Source: Fluviispira vulneris (GTDB lineage Bacteria > Bdellovibrionota_B > Oligoflexia > Silvanigrellales > Silvanigrellaceae). From it: DNA of 64,000 bases. The position numbers and the translations under genes were made by a program. The notes below the pieces were generated by a model that saw nothing but the letters and a program-made list of their open reading frames with translations, made no database searches and was not told the DNA's origin. Numbering within the stretch: position 1 is the stretch's first letter; each line of letters begins with the position of its first letter. The stretch spans positions 398,309 to 462,308 of the forward strand of contig NZ_JACRSE010000005.1 of NCBI RefSeq assembly GCF_014281055.1, written 5' to 3'. Positions 47,931-57,134 of the stretch are shown in pieces.

Positions 47931-49040
47931 ATGATTGAATTAAGTATGACACAAATTTTGAGCACAATTCTTCTTATGCTTCTGGGCATTGCAGTCGGCG
48001 CACAAGTCGCTCCTATAATGAGCTGGGTCGAAAGACGTCAATGTGCTATTTTACAACGTCGAGTGGGACCCAATCGAGTCGGTTTTTTTAAATTTAGAAT
48101 ATTTGGACTTGGCCAACCTATTGCCGATGCAATTAAGTTACTTTTTAAAGAAGATTTTGTTCCTCCATATGTACATAAAGCATTTTACGTTATGGCTCCA
48201 GTTATACCTGTCATTACTGGGTTAGCTGTGACTGTTGCAATACCTTGGGGAAGCCATCTAATAGTAAATAATCAGATTGTTACCTTACAAGCCGTTAATT
48301 TAAACTCTGGATTTTTACTTATATTTGCGCTTTCATCTCTTGCAGTATATGGTGTTACTTTAGCAGGTTGGTCTTCCAATAATAAATATTCACTACTTGG
48401 AGGCTTACGCGCATCCGCACAAATGGTGAGCTATGAAGTCGCTATGGGTATGAGCATCATACCACTCGTGTTTATTTGGGGAACTCTCGATCTGCAAGTT
48501 ATGATTGCCCGCCAATCCGAAATTCTGTTTGGCTTTTTACCAAATTGGGGACTATTTCATGCCCCAGTATCATTTGTAATTTTTCTCGTCACAATTTTTG
48601 CAGAAACAAATCGTCTTCCATTTGACCTCGCTGAGAGCGAAGGAGAGTTGGTCGCTGGATTTTTAACCGAGTATGGAGCAATGCGCTGGTCACTCTTTTT
48701 CCTCGGTGAATATTCCATGATGTTTGTTATGTGTGTCTTAACTGTCTCAATGTTTTTTGGTGGTTATGAAATCCCATGGATATCTCAACATCTCCTTTTG
48801 GAATATCTCACCCCAACATTAGGTGAAGCTTTAACAAGATGGATTCTTTTCCCAATTGGCCTTGGAGTTCTTTTATTAAAAGTAGTGTTACTTATGTGGT
48901 TTTTTGTACAAGTACGCTTTACAATTCCACGTTTCCGCTACGATCAACTCATGAAATTAGGTTGGGTTTATCTTCTCCCAATTGCTCTTGTTAATTTGGT
49001 TGTGACTGCAATTATAACTGCATTTATAAAATTTCACTAA
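47931..49040 (+). CDS. nuoH: NADH-quinone oxidoreductase subunit H
   Basis: Eight-helix subunit that forms part of the quinone site. VERRQCAILQRRVGPNRVG and FAETNRLPFDLAEGE-like (here ESEGELVAGFLTEYG) are the family signatures. AAGGAG before the ATG at 47931 decides the start over an earlier TTG; length 369 residues. Normally nuoB to nuoG would lie between nuoA and nuoH; they are absent here. Confidence 0.96.
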   Translation: MIELSMTQILSTILLMLLGIAVGAQVAPIMSWVERRQCAILQRRVGPNRVGFFKFRIFGLGQPIADAIKLLFKEDFVPPYVHKAFYVMAPVIPVITGLAVTVAIPWGSHLIVNNQIVTLQAVNLNSGFLLIFALSSLAVYGVTLAGWSSNNKYSLLGGLRASAQMVSYEVAMGMSIIPLVFIWGTLDLQVMIARQSEILFGFLPNWGLFHAPVSFVIFLVTIFAETNRLPFDLAESEGELVAGFLTEYGAMRWSLFFLGEYSMMFVMCVLTVSMFFGGYEIPWISQHLLLEYLTPTLGEALTRWILFPIGLGVLLLKVVLLMWFFVQVRFTIPRFRYDQLMKLGWVYLLPIALVNLVVTAIITAFIKFH

Positions 49041-49063
49041 GAGTCTAGGGAGAGTTTTTCAAT

Positions 49064-49618
49064 ATGGCAATTCAAATTTCTTTCATGATCATGGGAATTC
49101 TTGCGGTATTCTTATCCGCAGCAATGATCACACGTAAGTGGCCTGTTACGGCCGCAATGCTCCTCATTATTATTATGATGCTTCTTGCAGGAATGTATGG
49201 ACTTCTTGGCGCTCATTTTTCTGCTGTTGCCCAAATAATTGTTTATGCTGGCGCTATTATGGTTGTGTTCGTATTCGTAATTATGCTTTTAAATTTACCA
49301 CCTGAAGAATTAAGATATGGAAGAGTTACCTTAAATGAAATAATATTAATTAGTATTGGATTTCTTGGCGCACTCTTTTTGGGAACAAAAGTTGGCCAAG
49401 GATATCTCACTTCAGGTCTCAATTCCACAACACTTATCAATGCTCGTCCTCCTTATTATCCTGCACAAATGAATGAAAATGTAAAAAATGTTTCATCCCT
49501 TCTGTTCACAGATTACCTTTGGGCTTTTGAAATAGTTAGCTTTTTAATATTAGCAGCAATTGTTGGATCTATTGTCATAGCAAAGAAAGCGAAGGTGAAT
49601 GATGCCAAGTCTTCCTGA
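49064..49618 (+). CDS. nuoJ: NADH-quinone oxidoreductase subunit J
   Basis: Five-helix membrane subunit, 184 residues. The third helix YGLLGAHFSAVAQIIVYAGA continues as IMVVFVFVIMLLNL, the most conserved part of NuoJ. It overlaps nuoK by about 17-20 nt. The nuoI gene, which usually precedes it, is missing. Confidence 0.93.
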   Translation: MAIQISFMIMGILAVFLSAAMITRKWPVTAAMLLIIIMMLLAGMYGLLGAHFSAVAQIIVYAGAIMVVFVFVIMLLNLPPEELRYGRVTLNEIILISIGFLGALFLGTKVGQGYLTSGLNSTTLINARPPYYPAQMNENVKNVSSLLFTDYLWAFEIVSFLILAAIVGSIVIAKKAKVNDAKSS

Positions 49619-49907
49619 ATTGGGTATATATTTTTCATTATTATTATTTATTGTTGGTATTTTTGGCGTCATGTTTAGAAAAAATATTATCTTTATGATG
49701 CTCAGTGTTGAAGTGATGTTAAATGCTGCTAATCTTGCATTTATTAGCGCAAGCGCACTTACAAATACCATTGATGGTCAGGTCGTTATGTTTTTTGTTA
49801 TGGCAGTCGCAGCATGTGAAGCAGGAATTGGCTTGGCTCTTATCATTTCTCTTTACAGAGCTAAATCAAGCATAGAGATCGACGATCTCAGAATGCTGAG
49901 AGGTTAA
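49599..49907 (+). CDS. nuoK: NADH-quinone oxidoreductase subunit K
   Basis: Small antiporter-like subunit with three helices, 102 residues. MLSVEVMLNAANLAFI contains the conserved membrane Glu in helix 2, and AACEAGIGLALI holds the second. Two in-frame ATG codons lie in tandem at 49599 and 49602; the second has better spacing to AAGGTG. Confidence 0.95.
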   Translation: MMPSLPELGIYFSLLLFIVGIFGVMFRKNIIFMMLSVEVMLNAANLAFISASALTNTIDGQVVMFFVMAVAACEAGIGLALIISLYRAKSSIEIDDLRMLRG

Positions 49908-49908
49908 A

Positions 49909-51864
49909 ATGCACGATCAAATTCTTCTTGCACTCATAGTACTTTTTCCACTTATTGGTGCACTTTTAAATGCATTTGTTTTTAGAAACTTGAGCGTCGT
50001 CGTTGCATGTTTGACAGCAACTTTAGCGGTAGCTATCCCTTTTATATTATCTCTCATTTTATTTTTTGGCCCGATCGTTAAAGGAACACCAGTTGTTGCT
50101 GAATTATTCGATTGGATAACCGTTCCATTAATTAACGGAAAAGAATTTAATATTTCTTTTGCATTGACAGCTGATAGATTATCAGGGTTGTTTTTACTTG
50201 TGATAACTGGTGTAGGTACACTTATTCACCTTTATTCAGGTGAATATATGCATCATGAAAATCGGCCTTATCGTTTCTTTGTTTATTTAAATTTATTTAT
50301 TGTTTCAATGCTTCTGCTAGTTCTTGGCTCGAATATGCTTGTTACTTTCTTGGGTTGGGAAGGCGTGGGAGTTTGCTCTTATCTTTTAATTGGCTATTGG
50401 TATGAAGACACAGCAAATTCAATGGCAGCAATCAAAGCATTTATTGCAAATAGAGTAGGTGATGCTGGATTTTTAATTGCCATGTTTCTTTGCTATATGC
50501 TTTTTAAGACGATTAACTATAGTGAAATCGCAACAATTATTGCTTCAACACCAAATATCTTCTTTACAACACATTCATTAGAAATCACCTTAATTGGTCT
50601 TTGCTTATTACTTGGAGTTGCAGGTAAATCTGCACAAATTCCACTTTATACATGGCTTCCCGATGCCATGGCCGGTCCAACGCCTGTTTCAGCACTTATC
50701 CATGCGGCCACGATGGTGACCTCTGGTATTTATCTTATGAACAGAGTGAGCTTTGTACTCGTCTTAAGTCCAACAGTTATGACTACAATTGCAGTCGTTG
50801 GCGCAGCTACAGCTATTTTATCCGCAACAATCGGTTTTGCTCAAACAGATATTAAGAAAGTATTGGCGTACTCAACTTGCAGTCAGCTAGGCTATATGGT
50901 TTTAGCTTGCGGTGTTGGAGCCTTCCAATACGGTGTGTCTCATGTCATAACCCATGCGTTTTTCAAAGCCTGCCTCTTTCTAGGTGCAGGAAGCGTTATT
51001 CATGCTATGCACCACGAGCAAGATATTCGTAAAATGGGCGGTCTTTTCAAAAGAATGCCAATAACAAGTATTACATTTATTATTGCGACACTTGCTATTA
51101 TAGGCTTCCCAGGATTTTCTGGATTTTTCTCAAAAGATGCTATTTTGGCTGCTGCTTGGTCAGGACCATTTGGCAACCCGATTCTCTGGTTCGTGGGTTG
51201 GATTACAGCAGGATTCACCGCATTTTATATGCTGCGCCTCACATGGTTGGTGTTTTTTGGCGAATCGCGAGCAGAGCATCCTGAAAAAATACATGAAACA
51301 AATTATGTTATAACATTGCCACTCATTATCCTCGCAATATTTTCTGCCTTAGGCGGATTGATTGCTATTCCAGAAGTTTTTACTGGAAAAGAAGATTTTA
51401 TCACAAGATTTTTATCTCCTGTTCTTATGCGATCTGAAGAGATTTTAAAAGCAAGCGGTATCCATGGAAATCCATTAAGCCATTCCATGGAATTTGGACT
51501 CATGGGTGCATCGATTATAATTGTGTTCATTGGAGCATTGTTTGCAATCACTGTTTACAAAAAAGGACCTCAAGGTGGCGAACGCTTTGCAAATGCATTT
51601 GGTGGTTTTTATAGATTAATAAGAGATAAATGGCGTGTCGACGAACTTTATAATCTCGTAATTTACCAACCATTAGCTCATTTTGGTAGTTTTCTTTATA
51701 GAATTATTGATCGGAAAGTTATTGATGGCGTAGTAAATGGCATCCCTGAAACTCTATATACTGGCACGAGTGTTGCAAGCGACTCTCAGTCAGGTATGGC
51801 AAGAAATTACCTCAAGTTCATCTATATTGGTGTTTTTGTTTTTGGGTTAATTCTATTTCTTTGA
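49909..51864 (+). CDS. nuoL: NADH-quinone oxidoreductase subunit L
   Basis: Distal proton-pumping subunit with the long lateral helix. GWEGVGVCSYLLIGYWYE, YTWLPDAMAGPTPVSALIHAATMVT and AYSTCSQLGYM are family signatures. The 651 residues match NuoL (613-660). It starts 2 nt after nuoK stops. Confidence 0.96.
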   Translation: MHDQILLALIVLFPLIGALLNAFVFRNLSVVVACLTATLAVAIPFILSLILFFGPIVKGTPVVAELFDWITVPLINGKEFNISFALTADRLSGLFLLVITGVGTLIHLYSGEYMHHENRPYRFFVYLNLFIVSMLLLVLGSNMLVTFLGWEGVGVCSYLLIGYWYEDTANSMAAIKAFIANRVGDAGFLIAMFLCYMLFKTINYSEIATIIASTPNIFFTTHSLEITLIGLCLLLGVAGKSAQIPLYTWLPDAMAGPTPVSALIHAATMVTSGIYLMNRVSFVLVLSPTVMTTIAVVGAATAILSATIGFAQTDIKKVLAYSTCSQLGYMVLACGVGAFQYGVSHVITHAFFKACLFLGAGSVIHAMHHEQDIRKMGGLFKRMPITSITFIIATLAIIGFPGFSGFFSKDAILAAAWSGPFGNPILWFVGWITAGFTAFYMLRLTWLVFFGESRAEHPEKIHETNYVITLPLIILAIFSALGGLIAIPEVFTGKEDFITRFLSPVLMRSEEILKASGIHGNPLSHSMEFGLMGASIIIVFIGALFAITVYKKGPQGGERFANAFGGFYRLIRDKWRVDELYNLVIYQPLAHFGSFLYRIIDRKVIDGVVNGIPETLYTGTSVASDSQSGMARNYLKFIYIGVFVFGLILFL

Positions 51865-51881
51865 GCAGGTGAGAGGATACA

Positions 51882-53480
51882 ATGATAGATGAAATTTCGC
51901 AGTGGATTTTATCCCTGCTCATAGTTTTTCCAGTTTTAGCAGCATTGCTAATATTAGTGATTCCAGGAAAAGATGACTCCCGAATTCACAGACATATTGC
52001 AATGGGTGCAACAATTCTTGAATTTATTTTTTCACTCCATTTAGTGAGACATTTTGTTCCAAACACAGCACAGTTTCAATTTTCACAAGTTGCAAACTGG
52101 TTACCAAGTTCAACAGGAATAAAATATATTGTTGGGGTTGATGGAGTTAATTTAATTCTCGTACTTTTATCTACTATATTTTGTGCAATTGTTATGATGA
52201 CAACTTACACCTCTCTCAAAACAAAAGTAAAAGGTTTTCTTGCCTTATTTTTGTTACTTGAGTCGGCAATAATTGGTGTATTTGTTTCACTCGACGTTGT
52301 TTTATTTTATGTTTTTTGGGAACTCAGCCTTATTCCAGTTTACTTTATGATTGGTATTTGGGGTGGGAAAGACAGAATATATGCAACTTTAAAACTATTT
52401 ATTTATGGAGTTATTGGCAGCTTATTAATGCTTGTTGCTCTTATATATTTATACTTCGCACACGCAAACAGTCATGGTGGAATTTATTCATCAAATCTTC
52501 TAGATTTATATTCAACAGCTGTTGCACTCCCATTTAATGTACAAGCTTGGTTATTTCTTGCTGTTACTTTAGCATTTGGAATCAAAGTACCTATTTTCCC
52601 TTTTCACACATGGTTACCCGACACATACGAACAGGCACCAGCAACTTATACACTTATGTCAGGTGTTATTTTAAAGTTAGCTACATATGGACTTATTCGC
52701 TTTAGCATCTGCTTATTCCCAAGTGCAGCAGCTTATTATGCAAAACCAATTATGATTCTTGCAGTGATAGGTATTCTTTATGGTGCACTTATTGCTTGGA
52801 AACAAACAAATGTTCGAAGAATTATGGCATTTTCTTCTTTAAGCCATTTAGGTTTTATTGTTATAGGGATTTTTTCCTTAAATACTCTAGGCCTCCAAGG
52901 CGCTCTCTATCAAATGCTCAATCATGCTATTACTGCAGGTGCGCTCTTTATTTTATTTAATATTTTATATGAAAGAAGAAATTCTTTTGAACTAGACGAC
53001 TTTGGTGGTCTTGCTAAAGTGATGCCTTGGTATGCTTTTTTCTTTGTCATAGCAGCAATGGGTTCTGTAGCTTTGCCAAGTACAGGAAGTTTTATTGGAG
53101 AATGGCTCATTTTAATAGGCTCATTTCAAGCAAATCCCATTTTAGGTGCGCTTGCTACGATTGGAGTTATTATTGGGGCTGTTTATATTCTTTGGGCTAC
53201 CTATAAAATATTATTCGGACCAATCACTCACGAAGAAAATAAAAAGCTTGCTGGAATGCATAAACATGAAGTTATTCAATTAGTAATATTATCAGTATTT
53301 ATTTTTGTTCTCGGATTTTCTTCATCGGGAATTCTTGAGCACACAAAACCAACTCTTGTTAATATTGAAAGAAGTATTAAAAATAATTCAGCATATTCGT
53401 CTGAACTTGCCAATACAAAAAATGGAATTCTTATGCCTTTGAGTAAATTCTCATCAGAAATTGAACAAGGAGTAAAATGA
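51882..53480 (+). CDS. nuoM: NADH-quinone oxidoreductase subunit M
   Basis: Antiporter-like proton-pumping subunit, 532 residues. FYVFWELSLIPVYFMIGIWG (conserved Glu), FPFHTWLPDTYEQAPATYT and FSSLSHLGFIVIGIF mark the family. Its stop codon overlaps the nuoN start. The C-terminal tail is hydrophilic and variable. Confidence 0.96.
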   Translation: MIDEISQWILSLLIVFPVLAALLILVIPGKDDSRIHRHIAMGATILEFIFSLHLVRHFVPNTAQFQFSQVANWLPSSTGIKYIVGVDGVNLILVLLSTIFCAIVMMTTYTSLKTKVKGFLALFLLLESAIIGVFVSLDVVLFYVFWELSLIPVYFMIGIWGGKDRIYATLKLFIYGVIGSLLMLVALIYLYFAHANSHGGIYSSNLLDLYSTAVALPFNVQAWLFLAVTLAFGIKVPIFPFHTWLPDTYEQAPATYTLMSGVILKLATYGLIRFSICLFPSAAAYYAKPIMILAVIGILYGALIAWKQTNVRRIMAFSSLSHLGFIVIGIFSLNTLGLQGALYQMLNHAITAGALFILFNILYERRNSFELDDFGGLAKVMPWYAFFFVIAAMGSVALPSTGSFIGEWLILIGSFQANPILGALATIGVIIGAVYILWATYKILFGPITHEENKKLAGMHKHEVIQLVILSVFIFVLGFSSSGILEHTKPTLVNIERSIKNNSAYSSELANTKNGILMPLSKFSSEIEQGVK

Positions 53481-55111
53481 TGTCGTCAAATTTTATGATG
53501 TCTCGACTCCCAGAAATTGTAAAAGATGCAATTCAAAATAGATTATGGAATGATATTTTACCAAGTTCTGAATTCTATATTCTTGCAGCGCCCATTTTAT
53601 TGTTATTAATTGGTTCACTTATCACTATGATTTTAGGAGTGTTCAAAACAGACCCTGAAAAACCTTGTTACCCTTCATGGTACGTAGCTGTTTTCATATG
53701 TTTTGCTTCGGCAGCACTCGCTATCACTGCAAAGATTAAAGCTCCAGTCGCTTTTCTTGGCAGCGGTGTTTTAATTGATGAGATTTCTTCTGTATCTTTT
53801 ACTGTCATCGCAATTGGTACTTTATTCACTTTAATGGCAAGTTCAATGACTGCGATTGGTAAACAATTGTTACGTTCAGAATTAATTTCGCTATTATTAA
53901 TGTCTGCAGCTGGACTCATGATAATGTGCTCGGCTGGAGAGTTTCTCGGATTTTTTATTGGTCTCGAATTAACAAGTATTTCTCTCTATGTTCTTGTTGG
54001 CTACCAAAGAAAAAGCTTTCAAGGTATGGAAGCAGCAATTAAATATTTTATTCTAGGTGCCGCAGCATCAGCTATTATTTTAATGGGCGCAGCTCTTATT
54101 TATGCAAGTATTGGTTCTTTACGTTTTTCCGACTTTAGAAATTTAAATATTTCAGTAAACAATCCGTTCTCGCTTCTCGGAGTTCTCCTATTATTTTGTG
54201 GTCTCTCATTTAAACTGGCCATTGCACCATTTCACTCTTGGGCACCAGATGTTTATCAGGGAGCAAACTCACACCTGACAGGCTTTATGGCTTCTTTAGT
54301 TAAGTTCAGTATTGCCATTGTTTTTATGAGAATATTAAGCTCTAGTTTAGGCGAAGGTAATCATACAAGTTTAATTGTAATGTTCTGGATTCTAGGAGCA
54401 TTCTCCATCGTTGTGGGTTCACTTTTCGGTCTTGTACACAACAGCCTAAAACGCATGCTCGCTTATTCTTCTGTTGCCAATGCAGGTTACTTTTGCCTTG
54501 CTTTTGCATCACTTGCTTCAAATCCAACAAGCTTAGAAGCGAAACAATCTCTTTTGTCATACGCAGTCATTTACGCTGTATTAAGCATGGGTGCATTTAC
54601 AGTTATTGCTTGGTTTGAAGACAGTAATAGAGAAGATCTCTTGAAAGAAGAACTCTCAGGCATGGGATCTAAAAAACCATTTGCTGCCTTTGCTCTCACT
54701 GTTTTCCTTTTTGGTTTTGCAGGTATTCCACCAGTGGCAGGCTTTTTTGGAAAATTCTTTTTACTACTCTCTGCAGTGAATCAAGGTCTCATTGGTTTAT
54801 CAATTATTTTAGTCGTATTTAGCTGCTTGTCACTTTATTATTATCTTTCTGTAATGGTTGAAATGTGGTTTAAACCATCCACACGGTATTCAGCACAAAG
54901 CAATCAAAATTCAGAAACAAATTCTGGGATGCTTATTTTATCATTAATTGCTGTGATTGCTTCATTATTTATTGGTATTTTTGGCCCACGTTGGGCTCTT
55001 AATCTTGATTATTCACAAGCAGTTGAAAAAAATATGAGAATTCTAAATACAGCGGATATAATCAAAGAGCAAACTCAAGCTGATGCTTCGGTTATTCATT
55101 ATCCCCGCTAA
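53477..55111 (+). CDS. nuoN: NADH-quinone oxidoreductase subunit N
   Basis: Third antiporter-like subunit, 544 residues. IGLELTSISLYVLVGYQR (conserved Glu), APFHSWAPDVYQGANS and AYSSVANAGYF match NuoN. Start codons ATG ATG at 53477 and 53480; the first overlaps the nuoM stop. It ends the operon and is followed by a strong intrinsic terminator. Confidence 0.96.
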   Translation: MMSSNFMMSRLPEIVKDAIQNRLWNDILPSSEFYILAAPILLLLIGSLITMILGVFKTDPEKPCYPSWYVAVFICFASAALAITAKIKAPVAFLGSGVLIDEISSVSFTVIAIGTLFTLMASSMTAIGKQLLRSELISLLLMSAAGLMIMCSAGEFLGFFIGLELTSISLYVLVGYQRKSFQGMEAAIKYFILGAAASAIILMGAALIYASIGSLRFSDFRNLNISVNNPFSLLGVLLLFCGLSFKLAIAPFHSWAPDVYQGANSHLTGFMASLVKFSIAIVFMRILSSSLGEGNHTSLIVMFWILGAFSIVVGSLFGLVHNSLKRMLAYSSVANAGYFCLAFASLASNPTSLEAKQSLLSYAVIYAVLSMGAFTVIAWFEDSNREDLLKEELSGMGSKKPFAAFALTVFLFGFAGIPPVAGFFGKFFLLLSAVNQGLIGLSIILVVFSCLSLYYYLSVMVEMWFKPSTRYSAQSNQNSETNSGMLILSLIAVIASLFIGIFGPRWALNLDYSQAVEKNMRILNTADIIKEQTQADASVIHYPR

Positions 55112-55139
55112 AATAACTCTCTGAAAAGAAAGTAAATTA

Positions 55140-55166
55140 AGCCTTGCACTGCAAGGCTTTTTCTTT
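55140..55166 (+). terminator. Intrinsic terminator of the nuo operon
   Basis: GC-rich stem AGCCTTG / CAAGGCT around a short loop, followed by TTTTTCTTT. It is 28 nt past the nuoN stop, and the next gene begins just after it. Confidence 0.9.
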
Positions 55167-55180
55167 ACAAGGACAAAAAT

Positions 55181-56656
55181 ATGAGCATTTTTTTTGAAAA
55201 AATAACCCAAGTTTTTACAGATGAAAAGATTGATTACAGCTCAAATAAAAATATTCCCATACAATTCTGCTGTAATAATTATGAAGAATTTTCTGAAAAA
55301 ATAACACAGGTTATACCTAAAAATAAAGGCAATAAAGTATTTATTTTGCACGATGGTAAAGATAAAAAATCAGACAAAGATTCTAATACAAATATATTAG
55401 AAAAGATAATCGAAACTCTTTCTGATAAATACTCTATTATTGAAAAAAATCTTTCTACAGAAAGCAAATGCAAAAGTGATGAAATCCATGCTTCTGAATA
55501 TTTTTTAGAAAAAACAACCAACCTTATTTTTAAAGAAACAGATTGTGAAATATATATTGCTTTGGGAAGTGGAACAATCACTGATCTACTAAAACATTCC
55601 CTTTTTTTAAATAAACCCAATGCTATTTTTATTTCCATTCCCACTGCCATGACTGTAACTGCATTTACCTCGTCTTTTTCTGTCGTGGACATTTCTGGAG
55701 CAAAAAGAACGAGACAATCAAAAGACATCTATGCAACATTCTGGATTGAACCTCTCTTAAAAGCAGCACCTATGGAACTTTCCCGTGCAGGATATGGAGA
55801 TCTCCTTGCGCGCTTTGTGGCATACGGTGATTGGTACTTAGGTTTTAAATTAGGAATTTCTGAAAATTATGATGAACTCGCATTTCGTTTGATGGATGTT
55901 TTTGCAGATCCACTTAAGCAGATTGCTTCTGAATTTGCTCAAAGTGAACTTTCTGGCCAAGCTATTGAAATTTCTGCAGCAGCTCTTGCGATGGCAGGCA
56001 TAGCAATGTCTCTCTCAGGAGAAACGACTCCTTTAAGTGGATATGAGCACGTCATTAGTCATGCTCTCGATTTCCTACGTTTGAATTCTGACCGTCCTCT
56101 GGTTTTACACGGTGAGCAAGTAGCATTGGCAACCTTAACAAGTGCTATGAGCTTTGAATGGCTCTTAGAAATTGAAAATTTTGATTTGAAAAAATTTCGT
56201 AGTATGAATGAAAAAGATACCACGCAAATTATCAATCATTTTTTTAATGCGGCGCCTTTTTTTGGAAAAGATGAAGATAAGATCAATGCAGCTGAAAGAA
56301 AGAAAATTGATTTAAATTTATCCGCAAAATCAAAGCCTGCAAAAGAAATTTTTATTTCTGATTATCTTAAAAAAAGTCAAAAATGGGATATCGCAAAAGA
56401 AAAATTTTCTGATTTTATCCAAGAATGGCCCGCGATAAAAGCACATTTAAAATCATTGACAATAAGCTCTCACTCAATGCAAGCACTACTCGAACAAGCC
56501 CGTTTGCCAATTTTTCCTGAAGGGACTAACCCAATGACCACTGCTCTTGAGTATCGCTGGGCGATTCGTTTTGCCCCTTTTATCCGTTCACGCTTCTGCA
56601 TTGCTGACTTCATATTCTGGATCGGCGAAGATTGCTGTATTGCAGCTGCAACGTAA
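55181..56656 (+). CDS. Glycerol-1-phosphate dehydrogenase-like (AraM/iron-ADH_2 family) protein
   Basis: Probable NAD(P)-dependent, metal-containing dehydrogenase related to bacterial AraM and archaeal EgsA, which reduce dihydroxyacetone phosphate to sn-glycerol-1-phosphate. GSGTITDLLKH binds the dinucleotide, ISIPTAMTVTAFTSSFSVV is the second conserved region, and metal ligands are Asp in AGYGDLLAR, His in GYEHVISHALDFL and His in VLHGEQVALATL. The 491 residues exceed AraM (about 390); the surplus is an N-terminal stretch and a Lys-rich insert near 345-390. The C-terminal FIRSRFCIADFIFWIG resembles the family end. Whether the product goes into ether lipids, teichoic-like polymers or elsewhere cannot be told. 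It is transcribed after the nuo terminator. Confidence 0.7.
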   Translation: MSIFFEKITQVFTDEKIDYSSNKNIPIQFCCNNYEEFSEKITQVIPKNKGNKVFILHDGKDKKSDKDSNTNILEKIIETLSDKYSIIEKNLSTESKCKSDEIHASEYFLEKTTNLIFKETDCEIYIALGSGTITDLLKHSLFLNKPNAIFISIPTAMTVTAFTSSFSVVDISGAKRTRQSKDIYATFWIEPLLKAAPMELSRAGYGDLLARFVAYGDWYLGFKLGISENYDELAFRLMDVFADPLKQIASEFAQSELSGQAIEISAAALAMAGIAMSLSGETTPLSGYEHVISHALDFLRLNSDRPLVLHGEQVALATLTSAMSFEWLLEIENFDLKKFRSMNEKDTTQIINHFFNAAPFFGKDEDKINAAERKKIDLNLSAKSKPAKEIFISDYLKKSQKWDIAKEKFSDFIQEWPAIKAHLKSLTISSHSMQALLEQARLPIFPEGTNPMTTALEYRWAIRFAPFIRSRFCIADFIFWIGEDCCIAAAT

Positions 56657-57134
56657 AGATATATTAAAATAAAATTTTATTGAAATGATTTAATTTTTTC
56701 ATCCCTCGCGGTATTAATAACACTGAGTATCATATCAGGTGTATAGATAAACTCCATATTTAAAAATATCAGAAAAATAAATTTACTTTATTTAAACGAC
56801 AAATAAATCATTTAAATTAATAATGAATATATTTCAATAGCAAAAACCTTTTATTAATAAACATATCTGAATTAATTAAAAAAATTTATACATTTAATTT
56901 TTTTAATGATAAGCAAATATTCAAAGAAAATATTATAATATTAATTATAAGAAGAAATATATTTTTCATCCCAAGCCTTCATTGTGCTATCCAATTTTTA
57001 TTTTCTAATATACTATCTCTCCTGTATTGAAAGTCAGAAAGAATGTCCTCTAGTTCAAAAATTAATTGATAATTAAGAATGGCATTGCTTTCAACTAGGC
57101 AACTGAAAAGATTTTAATAATCATAGGATATTTC
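56657..57134. other. 478-nt AT-rich gap, no gene recognised
   Basis: No convincing coding frame, RNA or repeat was seen. A 26-codon minus-strand frame beginning at about 56753 has no recognisable similarity. The last part holds the ribosome site (TAGGAT) for the DUF4153-type gene. Confidence 0.5.

Noticed and set aside
56674..56753. 26-codon minus-strand frame in the gap before the DUF4153-like gene
   Set aside because: No ribosome site and no recognised similarity; could be a gene remnant, but nothing supports that.
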